A stretch of DNA of 64,000 bases. Source: RGIG2206 sp045579085. Lineage in GTDB: Bacteria > Bacillota > Clostridia > Oscillospirales > Acutalibacteraceae. Shown piece after piece: positions 50,236 through 59,139 of the stretch (positions are counted from its first letter, which is position 1; each line of letters begins with the position of its first letter). The notes under the pieces are model-generated. The model was not told where the DNA came from. It saw nothing but the letters and a program-made list of their open reading frames with translations, and ran no database searches. The position numbers and the translations under genes are program-made. Location: contig JAZNLO010000031.1 of NCBI GenBank assembly GCA_045579085.1, positions 1-64,000 of the forward strand. The letters run 5' to 3'.

Positions 50236-51504
50236 TTAGAACTTCTCGTTAAGGAGAGTAATGCCGTCAATTCTTACATCGAAGTAAGGAGCTGAACGGT
50301 CCTCTGACTCGTGGAAGTAGCCATCTTTAACAGCCTCTGTATCAGGGGTATAAGCAGCGTCAGTGTCAACATCAGCCATATATGTGGTAAGAGCTTTACC
50401 GTCTACAGTGATGAAGTTTTCCTTAGCTGTATCGAATACTTTTAATGTGCCAGCCTTAATATCTTTAACTGCCTTCTTGATAGCTTCGATTGTGCCTTCT
50501 GCAGCAACATCCTGGTTGATACCGGTAAGAACAACTGAACCCTCAGCAATGCCACCGCACCAGTCAGCAGCAATTTCTTTACCGTTGATTACGCAACCAA
50601 TGATGTAGTTGTAGTAAGCAGTCCAATCAATACGTGAAGAAACGATGAATGTTTCAGGGCAAGCATCATAAGTTGCACCGTTGTATGAAACGTTGGGAAT
50701 GTTTGCAGCTTCGCAAGCAGAAGGAGCACCCATTGAGTCAGCGTGCTGGCTGATGAGCTTGCAGTTTTTAGCGATAAGAGCCTCAGCTGCATTCTTTTCT
50801 TCTGTTGCATCATACCAAGAACCAGTGAACTGAACGTCCATTGTTACAGTGGGGCAAACTGATTTTGCGCCAAGGTAGAATGATGTGTAGCCTGAAATAA
50901 CTTCTGCGTAAGTGAAAGCACCAACGTAGCCGATTTTTGCTTCCTTAGCAGTGAACTCGCCTGCTTCAATCATCTCGTTGAGCTTCATACCTGCAGCGAT
51001 ACCTGCAAGGTAACGGCCTTCGTAGATAGAAGCAAAAGCATTGTGATAGTTAGCAAGATTTTCTGTGTGTGCCTTTGTACCGGTAGCGTGGCAGAACTGT
51101 ACTTCTGGGAACTCTTTTGCAGCTTTAATCATAAAATCTTCATGGCCGAAAGAGTTAGCGAAAACAATGTCACAACCCTGGTCAACAAGGTCTTTTGCAG
51201 CAACATAGCATTCGTCGCCTTCAGGTACGTTGACTTTAACAACTACCTGCTCGTCCTTAAGGCCTGCAACCTTTTTAACAGAATCAACTGCGTTAAGGAA
51301 GTTGAGGTCATAAGTTGAGTTCTCGTCGTGAAGGCAGATGAAACCGATTTTGAAGTCATCAGGAACTTCGTAATCTGCTTTAATCTCAACTGCTTCGATG
51401 GGTGAATCACTCATGCCGAGCAATTCGTTGTTGTCAGCGTTGTTGCAGCCTGCAAATGCAAACAGCATAACAAGCGCCAGAACAAGTGCAAGAATCTTTT
51501 TCAT
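50236..51504 (-). CDS. BMP-family nucleoside-binding lipoprotein
   Basis: A 422-residue Med/PnrA-like substrate-binding lipoprotein. The signal peptide has the lipobox AFAGC with C20. The mature part shows the BMP pattern: FKIGFICLHDENSTYDLNF, QGCDIVFANSFGHEDFM and SIYEGRYLAGIAAGM. Homologues bind purine nucleosides. It is the first gene of a complete importer. A TTGTCC-17-TAAAAT promoter lies 80 nt upstream within a 262-nt AT-rich gap. I do not see a purine riboswitch there. Confidence 0.93.
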   Translation of the reverse strand: MKKILALVLALVMLFAFAGCNNADNNELLGMSDSPIEAVEIKADYEVPDDFKIGFICLHDENSTYDLNFLNAVDSVKKVAGLKDEQVVVKVNVPEGDECYVAAKDLVDQGCDIVFANSFGHEDFMIKAAKEFPEVQFCHATGTKAHTENLANYHNAFASIYEGRYLAGIAAGMKLNEMIEAGEFTAKEAKIGYVGAFTYAEVISGYTSFYLGAKSVCPTVTMDVQFTGSWYDATEEKNAAEALIAKNCKLISQHADSMGAPSACEAANIPNVSYNGATYDACPETFIVSSRIDWTAYYNYIIGCVINGKEIAADWCGGIAEGSVVLTGINQDVAAEGTIEAIKKAVKDIKAGTLKVFDTAKENFITVDGKALTTYMADVDTDAAYTPDTEAVKDGYFHESEDRSAPYFDVRIDGITLLNEKF

Positions 51505-51583
51505 TTACTTTTTCCTCCCAAAATATTTTATTTGCCGCAGTATAAACAACAGCCTTTTTACTGCTGCAATAACTACTGTTTTT

Positions 51584-51612
51584 ATTTTACAAAATTTATC
51601 AAAAAAGGACAA
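51584..51612 (-). promoter_or_regulatory. Promoter for the nucleoside transporter
   Basis: TTGTCC (51612-51607), 17 nt, TAAAAT (51589-51584) on the minus strand. The rest of the 51505-51766 gap is AT-rich without other recognised sites. Confidence 0.6.
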
Positions 51613-51766
51613 TACACAATAATGACAAACATTAAGTTGACATAACGCTTTTTTTGCAAATTTTGTACAATTTTTATGAATTGAGAGCAATTTGATTGCT
51701 TCCAATCTAACCTTTTGTCTAAAAAATCTTAATAATATGTAAATTAAAGTCTAAACGAAACAACTG

Positions 51767-52210
51767 CTATTTTCTACCCGTTGAGCCAAAGCCTTGTGCG
51801 CCTCTTATGGTATCGCTAAGCTCATTACATTCAACAAATTCTGCCGCAATATACGGTGTGAGGACAAACTGTGCGATTCTTTCGCACGGCTCGATTATCT
51901 GCAGAGTATCGCTGTGATTATAAAGCGCAACCATTATCTCGCCCCTGTAATCGCTGTCGATTACGCCCACCTTGTTTGCAGGCGCAACACCACGCTTGCA
52001 GGCAAGTCCGCTTCTTGCGTAAACGAGTCCAACAAGCCCTGTTGGGATTTCAACCGCTATCCCCGTATGTACAAGTGCTGTTTTGTGCGGCTCGAGCACT
52101 AACGGCTCGTCCAACACTGCGTAAAGGTCGGCTCCCGCTGAAAACTCTGAGCCGTATGTAGGCACGACGGCACGCTCGTCAAGCCTTTTAAAATTTACTG
52201 CCTGTTTCAT
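51767..52210 (-). CDS. dut: dUTP diphosphatase
   Basis: A 147-residue trimeric dUTPase removing dUTP and supplying dUMP. Five motifs are readable: SAGADLYA, YARSGLA, GVIDSDYRGEI, ERIAQFVL and the C-terminal GFGSTG arm. Length is standard. It is probably monocistronic, with AT-rich sequence on both sides and no clear terminator. The next upstream gene, an alpha/beta hydrolase, is 66 nt away on the same strand. Confidence 0.96.
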   Translation of the reverse strand: MKQAVNFKRLDERAVVPTYGSEFSAGADLYAVLDEPLVLEPHKTALVHTGIAVEIPTGLVGLVYARSGLACKRGVAPANKVGVIDSDYRGEIMVALYNHSDTLQIIEPCERIAQFVLTPYIAAEFVECNELSDTIRGAQGFGSTGRK

Positions 52211-52276
52211 TTATAAACCTTCCTTCATTTTTATTCCTGATTTTATTATATAGCAATTCGCCATTAATTCAAGTGC

Positions 52277-53221
52277 CTATAAGCTGTTTTTTATTACCGA
52301 ATTAACAAAATCGGTTAGCGCCCTTTTATACTGCTTCGGGGAAGCCAAGCAGCTTACTCCGTGAGCGGCGCTGTCGACTATGAGCAGTCTTTTATCCGAT
52401 GCGCAAGCCTTGAAATTTCGACGTGAAAAATCCGTTGGCACAAAGTCATCTGCGCCGCCGTGAATAAACAGCACGGGAATCGAATTATTTCTGAGCACGT
52501 CTTCAGTGGAGATTTCTCTTAAATCACAGCCCGTTTTGCGCCTGAATTTCATATTTACAAGATACAAAAGCGGCCACGCTCCCAGCTTGTAATCTCGCTT
52601 TAAAATGTATCTGAGCTGCTCAAACGCAGACGTATAGCCGCAGTCAGCAACTATTCCGCACACGTTATCAGGCAGCTTTGTCGCAATCGACATCAACACC
52701 GACGCACAGCCCATAGATATGCCCGACAAAATAACAGGCTTTTGATATCCGTATCTTGCATTGACGAAATTAACCCACTCAGCAACGTCGTAGCGTTCTT
52801 TTAGACCGAAGGTTATCGTGTTGCCTGTGCTGTTGCCGTGCGAACGCTGGTCTATTACTACAAGGTTAAACCCCATATTGTAATAAATTTCAAGAGCGCA
52901 GCAAGAGTCAAGTTGCCCCCTCGACCTGTATCCGTGACACACAATAACCGTGCCCTTAGCGTCCGGCTGCTCTGCAATCGTAGCCGCCAGACTCAGCCCG
53001 TCGTATGATTTTATGCTCACCTTATCGGTTACACGGCTTTCAAACCACTCGTTAATTTGAATTATAACATCCGCATAGCTCGCCCAAGGCACACCAAGCA
53101 TGCTTGCGTTTAGGTGTTGCTCGCCCCTGACAAACGCTTTATTGTAAAACACATTCACTATAACCGCCGTCAGCACAGCCAACGTTAAAATAAGTGCTAT
53201 CACCACTAATACAACTTCCAT
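52277..53221 (-). CDS. Alpha/beta hydrolase (BAAT/AXE-like), membrane-anchored
   Basis: A 314-residue serine hydrolase. One N-terminal membrane helix (about 3-22) would anchor it; the fold follows with CHGYRSRG (oxyanion region), the nucleophile elbow GISMGCAS, an acid residue in HGGADDFVP, and a catalytic histidine in AAHGVSCL. It resembles YqkD/FrsA-like proteins of Bacillota. The substrate is unknown. It lies between dut and the maltodextrin operon, without evident coupling. Confidence 0.82.
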   Translation of the reverse strand: MEVVLVVIALILTLAVLTAVIVNVFYNKAFVRGEQHLNASMLGVPWASYADVIIQINEWFESRVTDKVSIKSYDGLSLAATIAEQPDAKGTVIVCHGYRSRGQLDSCCALEIYYNMGFNLVVIDQRSHGNSTGNTITFGLKERYDVAEWVNFVNARYGYQKPVILSGISMGCASVLMSIATKLPDNVCGIVADCGYTSAFEQLRYILKRDYKLGAWPLLYLVNMKFRRKTGCDLREISTEDVLRNNSIPVLFIHGGADDFVPTDFSRRNFKACASDKRLLIVDSAAHGVSCLASPKQYKRALTDFVNSVIKNSL

Positions 53222-53255
53222 TAAAGCCTCCGCATAACAGTATTTATCCGTTTGC

Positions 53256-53298
53256 CCGAAAAAGCAGAGCTGTCAAGTGCACTACTGCTTGACAGCTC
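53256..53298 (-). terminator. Terminator of the maltodextrin operon
   Basis: GAGCTGTCAAG (53288-53298 on the minus strand) pairs with CTTGACAGCTC (53277-53267), then TGCTTTTTCGG. The stem overlaps the last codons of the malG-like gene. Confidence 0.82.
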
Positions 53299-54136
53299 CT
53301 CCCGTTACACCGCTTACATAGTAACGCTGAAGCAACATAAACAACAGCGTGACCGGCACTGCCACGAGCACCGCTCCTGCGCAAAACCGCGTGAAGTAAT
53401 TGTATATATTTTCCCTTGAAAGCATTTGATAAAGTCCAAGCGCAACTGTGTAGTTTTCGTAGTTATCCTTCATTATAACGCTTACAAATATGAAGTCTGC
53501 CCAAGGGGCAATAAACGAGGTAAGTGCTGTGTAAACAACTATAGGTTTGGACAAAGGCAAAATTATCTTCCAGAATATCTGGTTGCGGTTTGCCCCGTCT
53601 ATCGTCGCCGCTTCGTCGAGCGACCTCGGTATTGTGTCAAAGAAGCCCTTTGCCACAAAGTAGCCCAACGCACTCGATGCAGAATACACAAGCACCAATG
53701 ATACAAGCGACTGCACAAGTCCAACCACCTTGAGAAGATGATATACCGCAATCATTGACATAAATCCGGGAAACATTCCCATTATCAAGCCCAGACTCAT
53801 AAACCTTTTACGTGAGTTGAATTTAAGTCTGCTAAACGCATAGCTTATCATCAATATCATAATAGTTGAAATCACGCAAGTTATAACCGCCACGATAAAT
53901 GTGTTTAAATACCATCTGGGGTAATTAAAAAGGCTTGTATCGGTAAAAAGCAATTTGTAGTTATCCAAAGTAAGCTCTTTCGGAAAAATATACGGAGTAT
54001 ACGCTCCGCTTTCTTTTCTGAGCGATAAAATCACCAGATAAACAATCGGTGCGAGCCACACAACCGACAAAACAGTCAAAATTATATATATTGCGGCGTT
54101 TGCTGTTTTGCGGCTGAAAGAATAGGATTTTTTCAC
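53282..54136 (-). CDS. malG: Maltodextrin ABC transporter permease, MalG type
   Basis: A 284-residue permease with six helices. The EAA coupling loop is SLDEAATIDGANRNQIFWKIILPLSKP; a C-terminal VTGGAVKQ end is typical of MalG. It forms the channel with MalF. The start is a GTG overlapping the malF stop (GTGA), so the two are translationally coupled. A terminator stem covers its 3' end. Confidence 0.92.
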   Translation of the reverse strand: MKKSYSFSRKTANAAIYIILTVLSVVWLAPIVYLVILSLRKESGAYTPYIFPKELTLDNYKLLFTDTSLFNYPRWYLNTFIVAVITCVISTIMILMISYAFSRLKFNSRKRFMSLGLIMGMFPGFMSMIAVYHLLKVVGLVQSLVSLVLVYSASSALGYFVAKGFFDTIPRSLDEAATIDGANRNQIFWKIILPLSKPIVVYTALTSFIAPWADFIFVSVIMKDNYENYTVALGLYQMLSRENIYNYFTRFCAGAVLVAVPVTLLFMLLQRYYVSGVTGGAVKQ

Positions 54137-55617
54137 GAGAACTGGTCCTCCTTCTTTGTGGCAGAGGAATTATTATACACAATCAGCGACATAGACGCTG
54201 TTATTATAAACACCACTATCGCTATTACTGCGGCGAGGTTGTAGTTTTGCTCCGTTACCGTTTGCTTATAAAGCCAGGTGACAAGCAAGTCTGTCTTGCC
54301 CGCCTGATAGTAGTCAAGCGTAAGCGGTCCGCCGCCTGTTAAGAGGAATATTACATTGAAATTGTTTATATTTCCCACAAACTGAGTAATAAGATATGGC
54401 GTTGTAACAAACAGCATATACGGCAGTGTGATTTTGAAAAATGTCTGCACCGGATTTGCGCCGTCGATGCGAGCCGCCTCATACAAGTCCTCAGGTATAT
54501 TCATCAGGATTCCGCTTGTTATCAGCATAGAATACGGTATGCCTATCCACATATTTACCACTATTACGCTGATTCTCGCAAGCGTTGCGTTTGATAAAAA
54601 GCCAATGGACTCAGAGGTGATACCAAGCTGCTGTAAAAGCACGTTGATTGCGCCCTGGTCGTGCAGAAGCTGCGACATCAGCATCAATGTAACAAACTGC
54701 GGAACAGCTATTGTGATGATAAAAACAAGGCGCCACATTTTTTTGAACTTTATGCCTTTTTTATTTATCATCAACGCTAAAATCATACCCAAAACATAGT
54801 TTGAGAAGGTTGCAAAAATTGCCCAGATTAGTGTCCAAGCCAAGAGATTAACAAAGGTATAGCTTATTTTATCATTGCCGCCGAAAAGGTTTGTGAAGTT
54901 ATCAAACCCAACCCACGTGAAAAGGTTGCCGGGCGGCTGATGGCTTTTATCATAGTTTGTAAATGCCATCAGCGTCATAAATATAAGCGGCAAAACAGTA
55001 AATATGCCTACAAGCAGCACCGGCGGCGTGAGCAACGTGACGTGATAATTTCTGCCAACCAAGCTTCTTATATCATCTCTGAAACCGTCTATCCGCTCGC
55101 CGTTTAAACGCTTTTGCTGTACCCTGTATGCCGCTCTTACCGACGAAGCCCACACTGCAAGGAAAATAAGCGTGATTATTATGGTTGTGGTGCCAAACAG
55201 CAAAAGCTGCATCGAGTTATCGCCCGCTGTGTAGATATATATCCCTTGTTCCTCGTCAAACACCTTCCCTTGCGTTACGGTACCTAAGGTTGAAAACTTT
55301 GACAGCACCTTAAAGCCTGTGGTGAACATATAGAATATATAAAGTATCTGCACAGTCAAAAACGCTGCGCCGCGTGCCACCTGACCTCTGACGAAGCCGT
55401 AAAAGCCCATTATAAAGAGCGAGAGCCTTGTCACCCAGTCGCCCTTTATAATTGCTGTACCCAAGTCGGTCAGCAAACCGACAACGCTTTTTCCTATCCC
55501 AACAAAAAAACGTGCTATTGCTCTACCGAGCCCAACTGCTGTTTCACCTGTTTTGCGGACAGCACGCTTGAGAAGCGGCGGCTGTTCAAAATTCGCTATA
55601 TTGTTTTCTGCGCTCAA
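54133..55617 (-). CDS. malF: Maltodextrin ABC transporter permease, MalF type, extended N-terminus
   Basis: A 494-residue permease. The C-terminal half has the six-helix BPD core, with the EAA loop PEDLYEAARIDGANPVQTFFKITLP. The N-terminal roughly 100 residues form an extra segment with hydrophobic stretches (e.g. LSLFIMGFYGFVRG, then FLTVQILYIFYM), followed by a soluble loop with KVFDEEQGIYIYT. The start is TTG with AAAGGAGG upstream. Gram-positive MalF proteins vary in this region; its role is unknown. The binding-protein gene is 19 nt upstream. Confidence 0.9.
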   Translation of the reverse strand: MSAENNIANFEQPPLLKRAVRKTGETAVGLGRAIARFFVGIGKSVVGLLTDLGTAIIKGDWVTRLSLFIMGFYGFVRGQVARGAAFLTVQILYIFYMFTTGFKVLSKFSTLGTVTQGKVFDEEQGIYIYTAGDNSMQLLLFGTTTIIITLIFLAVWASSVRAAYRVQQKRLNGERIDGFRDDIRSLVGRNYHVTLLTPPVLLVGIFTVLPLIFMTLMAFTNYDKSHQPPGNLFTWVGFDNFTNLFGGNDKISYTFVNLLAWTLIWAIFATFSNYVLGMILALMINKKGIKFKKMWRLVFIITIAVPQFVTLMLMSQLLHDQGAINVLLQQLGITSESIGFLSNATLARISVIVVNMWIGIPYSMLITSGILMNIPEDLYEAARIDGANPVQTFFKITLPYMLFVTTPYLITQFVGNINNFNVIFLLTGGGPLTLDYYQAGKTDLLVTWLYKQTVTEQNYNLAAVIAIVVFIITASMSLIVYNNSSATKKEDQFS

Positions 55618-55636
55618 GCATGTGTCCTCCTTTCTA

Positions 55637-56839
55637 TCAGGTTGTTATATCTTTCACCATACTGTCAAGCAATGACTGCATTGACTTTGAATAATCCTTG
55701 TTTTCCATTGTTGTTCCAAACGCCTCAACAGGAAGCCAGAAGGTGCTCTTGATTCCTCTTTGCGAAACGCCAAACTCGTTTTGCTCAGCAAGAGCGGACA
55801 ACGCTATATTTTCCTTTACCTCTCTGCTTTCTGCCGCCTTTATATTCGACGGACCCATTAGTCTTTCCTTATATCTTAAGAGCTGATTTTTTTCGTTTGT
55901 GAGCCACTGAGCGAGCATCATTGCCTCTTTCGGATGCTTTGTGCCTGAGTTTACACCCATAATCTTATAGCCTGCGTAGCTTTTTAACTGAACTTGCTTA
56001 TCTCCGATAGTTGCGGTGGGCAGCTTTGTGGCGGCATAATTATCACCGAGCTTGTCTTCAACGGCTTCTGCATTCCATGTGCCCGAAACGCCTGCCGCTA
56101 TATTATCACCCATTCCGCCTGTGAAAATCGCATCATCGCCTGTTAAAAAAGCCTTGTTTGCGCAGAGAGCCTTTATGCTCTCGCCAGCCTTAACGCCATC
56201 TGCGTTGTTGAAGTTACAGGTCTGCTTGCCGTTGTTATCAAGCCCTACCTCACAGCCTGCCGCAAGGAAAAACGATGCGGCATACCATCCGTTTGATACG
56301 TCCATATAAAAGCGTTTGCCCGCCTTGTTACACGCTTCAAGTATGCCGTCGAGCGTCTTTGCCTGGTCTGACGAAATCACGCTCTTATCATAATAAAGGA
56401 AGTATCCGTTATCTGCTGTAGTCGGGTAGCCGTAGAGTGAATCACCTATGCAGGCTGCGTCATATGCTCCTGCGAGGTTATCTTTTTTTATCTGGTCTTT
56501 GTTAAGAGTTATTTCATAAAGTGCGCCCGCATCAACCAAGTCGAGCAACTGGTCATCGGGGAACGAAAACACATCCGCTGCGGCGGCTGGGTCCTCAAGA
56601 AATTTTGCCTGTGTGTCCTTTTCTCCCACAACGCCGAGTGTGATGTTATAGTTAGTGTTACTGTTTGCTTTCTTAAACTCCTCTATCATGCCTTTGAGAA
56701 GCTCCTGGTCCTCCTGTGCGCCCCAGACCTTGAGCGACACTACTGTTGCATCGTTTGAACCTGAGCCGCCTCGTGTGCAAGCGGCAAAAGCAAACAGAAT
56801 TGCTGCGCAAATAACTGCTGAAACCATTCTTTTTAACAT
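55637..56839 (-). CDS. Maltodextrin-binding lipoprotein (SBP family 1)
   Basis: A 400-residue solute-binding lipoprotein with lipobox FAAC (C21) after a signal peptide. The mature sequence shows family 1 features: SLKVWGAQEDQELLKGMIEEFKK, VFSFPDDQLLDLVDAGAL and GYPTTADNGYFLYYDKS. It is likely specific for maltose or maltodextrins, judging from the adjacent glucan phosphorylase and amylomaltase. The start at 56839 has GGAGG 8 nt away and overlaps the glgP stop by one base (TAATG); a TTG-initiated 5-residue extension is rejected. Confidence 0.9.
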   Translation of the reverse strand: MLKRMVSAVICAAILFAFAACTRGGSGSNDATVVSLKVWGAQEDQELLKGMIEEFKKANSNTNYNITLGVVGEKDTQAKFLEDPAAAADVFSFPDDQLLDLVDAGALYEITLNKDQIKKDNLAGAYDAACIGDSLYGYPTTADNGYFLYYDKSVISSDQAKTLDGILEACNKAGKRFYMDVSNGWYAASFFLAAGCEVGLDNNGKQTCNFNNADGVKAGESIKALCANKAFLTGDDAIFTGGMGDNIAAGVSGTWNAEAVEDKLGDNYAATKLPTATIGDKQVQLKSYAGYKIMGVNSGTKHPKEAMMLAQWLTNEKNQLLRYKERLMGPSNIKAAESREVKENIALSALAEQNEFGVSQRGIKSTFWLPVEAFGTTMENKDYSKSMQSLLDSMVKDITT

Positions 56840-59124
56840 TACTTTAACCTCCAAATTAATTTGTTATATTCTCTGACCGAGCGGTCGCTTGAAAAATAAC
56901 CTGAATTCGCTATATTCATAAGACGTTTTACGCCCATATAATGCATATCTGAAAAATCCGCATTTGCTTTGTCACGGGTGTTGCAGTACGATTTGAAATC
57001 TTTGCAGACCATATATCTATCCTCATTTACAACTGACTCGTAAAGCTGCCTGAACATTCCCGTATCGTTGTCGCTGAGCGTGCCGTCGATTAGAGTATTT
57101 ACCACTCTTTTAAGCCGTTCATCCGACGCGATAAGCTCGCTCGGATTGTAGTTGTCGGTGGATTTAACCTGTTCAACTGTTAAGCCGAAAATATAATTGT
57201 TCTCTCTGCCCGCTTTCTCAACAATTTCAACGTTTGCGCCATCATACGTTCCAAGCGTAAGCGCGCCGTTCATCATCAGTTTCATATTGCCCGTACCCGA
57301 TGCCTCTGTCCCTGCGAGCGATATCTGTTCGCTGATATCTGCGGCGGGGATTATCTTCTCGGCATAAGAAACGTTGTAATCCGTTACAAAGACCACCTGC
57401 ATAAGCTTATTTACGCTCTCGTCTGACTCAATCAGCTTTGCAATCTCGTTTATAAACTTGATAATCGCCTTTGCCATATAATAACCGGGCGCCGCCTTTG
57501 CGCCGAAGATATAAACGGTTGGATTGAAGTTTTGAAGCTGTCCGTCTTTTAGCCTGAAATATGTGTCAAGGATAGAAAAGGCGTTCAACAACTGACGTTT
57601 ATACTCGTGAAGACGCTTGATTTGTACATCAAAAATCGCATCAGCATTTATGAGTTTTCCCTCTTTGCGTAAAATAAATTCAGCAAGCTGCTGCTTTTTT
57701 ACTTTTTTTACATTATTAAGCTCGTTAATAAAATCGGCGTCATTTGCAAACTCTGTCAGCTGTGAAAGTCTGTCTGCATTAGTTATAAAGTCATCGCCGA
57801 TTTTTTGCGAGATTAACTCGGTAAGCTCCCTGTTTGCAAGGGCGAGCCACCGTCTTTGAGTTATGCCGTTTGTGATGTTGACAAAGCGGTCAGGATACAC
57901 TCTGCTCCAATGCACAAACAAGTCGTTTTTGAGTATATCGGTGTGAATTGCGGCTACTCCGTTTACACGTCCCGACACAAAAACCGCCAATCGAGCCATA
58001 TGCACTGTGTTGTTTTCTAAGATATTGAACGGGGCAAGGTCTGTTACGCCCTTTTCAACCAGCTCACGCTCTAACTTCTTCTGTATTCTGCGCAATATCG
58101 GCAACAACTGCGGCACTACTGCGTTAAGCAGCTTTTCGCTCCATTTCTCCAAAGCTTCAGGCATTACGGTGTGGTTGGTATAAGAGAATGTGCGTCTTGC
58201 TGTTTCAAACGCATCGTCAAACTTGTCACCTTGCTTGATGAGCAAACGTATCAGCTCGGGTATCGCTAAAACGGGGTGGGTGTCGTTGAGCTGAATGGTA
58301 TGATGCTTATCAAAAGGCTCGCCCGAGCACTTTTTGAGCATATCCTGCAAGGATGCAGACACAAGGAAATACTCCTGCTTTAGCCTTAACTTTTTGCCCT
58401 CATCCGTGCTGTCGTTTGGATACAAAACATCGCTTATACGCTCCGCCTTGACTCTGGTTGCAGAAGCCTGTGTATACTTCTGCTTGTCAAACAGTTCAAA
58501 ATCGAAGGGCTCATCGCTCTCCGCCTGCCAAAGTCTAAGATTGTTGACCGTTTTGCCGCCGTAACCTATTATCGGCATATCGTACGGCACCGCCCTGACT
58601 GTTTCGCCCTTGAAATTTACGTTTACTGCCTCGATTTCTCTGCGTGTGCTCCAAGGGTCGCCAAAGCGCAGCCAATCGTCTGCGGATTCTCGCTGAAATC
58701 CGTCCTCAAAGCTCTGCTTAAAAAGTCCGTAGCGGTATCTTATGCCGTATCCGTCAAGCGCAATAGAACAGGTTGCCGCCGAATCAAGATAGCACGCTGC
58801 AAGGCGACCTAAGCCGCCGTTGCCAAGCGCGGCATCGCCAATGCTCTCAAATACATCGGGGCTTACTGCGTTATCTTGCATAAGACGTTCAAAGCGGTCG
58901 TACAGCCCTGCGTTGAGGAGATTTGAATAAATCACTCTACCGATTAAAAACTCCGCCGAAAAATATGCCGCTCGCTTGCCCTTCTTGGTGTGACACCACT
59001 TTCTTGCAACGTGTCCCACGCCCGCCCTCGACACAGCGGTATAAAGCTCATTAAGACTTGCGGTGCCGATGGTTCTGCCTATTTTCGAAAGCTCAGCTGT
59101 TAAGATGTTTTCAAATTTTTGCAT
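56839..59124 (-). CDS. glgP: Alpha-glucan phosphorylase
   Basis: A 761-residue GT35 enzyme releasing glucose 1-phosphate from alpha-1,4-glucans. The N-terminal substrate domain has AYFSAEFLIGR and LGNGGLGRLAACYLDS. The C-terminal PLP domain has EKIIPAADISEQISLAGTEASGTGNMKLMMNGALT, where the PLP lysine is in NMKL. It is shorter than the roughly 800-residue mammalian and E. coli enzymes, as maltodextrin phosphorylases often are. It is encoded 15 nt after malQ and coupled to the binding-protein gene. Confidence 0.95.
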   Translation of the reverse strand: MQKFENILTAELSKIGRTIGTASLNELYTAVSRAGVGHVARKWCHTKKGKRAAYFSAEFLIGRVIYSNLLNAGLYDRFERLMQDNAVSPDVFESIGDAALGNGGLGRLAACYLDSAATCSIALDGYGIRYRYGLFKQSFEDGFQRESADDWLRFGDPWSTRREIEAVNVNFKGETVRAVPYDMPIIGYGGKTVNNLRLWQAESDEPFDFELFDKQKYTQASATRVKAERISDVLYPNDSTDEGKKLRLKQEYFLVSASLQDMLKKCSGEPFDKHHTIQLNDTHPVLAIPELIRLLIKQGDKFDDAFETARRTFSYTNHTVMPEALEKWSEKLLNAVVPQLLPILRRIQKKLERELVEKGVTDLAPFNILENNTVHMARLAVFVSGRVNGVAAIHTDILKNDLFVHWSRVYPDRFVNITNGITQRRWLALANRELTELISQKIGDDFITNADRLSQLTEFANDADFINELNNVKKVKKQQLAEFILRKEGKLINADAIFDVQIKRLHEYKRQLLNAFSILDTYFRLKDGQLQNFNPTVYIFGAKAAPGYYMAKAIIKFINEIAKLIESDESVNKLMQVVFVTDYNVSYAEKIIPAADISEQISLAGTEASGTGNMKLMMNGALTLGTYDGANVEIVEKAGRENNYIFGLTVEQVKSTDNYNPSELIASDERLKRVVNTLIDGTLSDNDTGMFRQLYESVVNEDRYMVCKDFKSYCNTRDKANADFSDMHYMGVKRLMNIANSGYFSSDRSVREYNKLIWRLK

Positions 59125-59139
59125 AGTAACTCTCCGTTT

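Noticed and set aside
51505..51766. Purine riboswitch upstream of the nucleoside transporter
   Set aside because: No conserved purine-aptamer loops or terminator could be found; only a promoter is supported.
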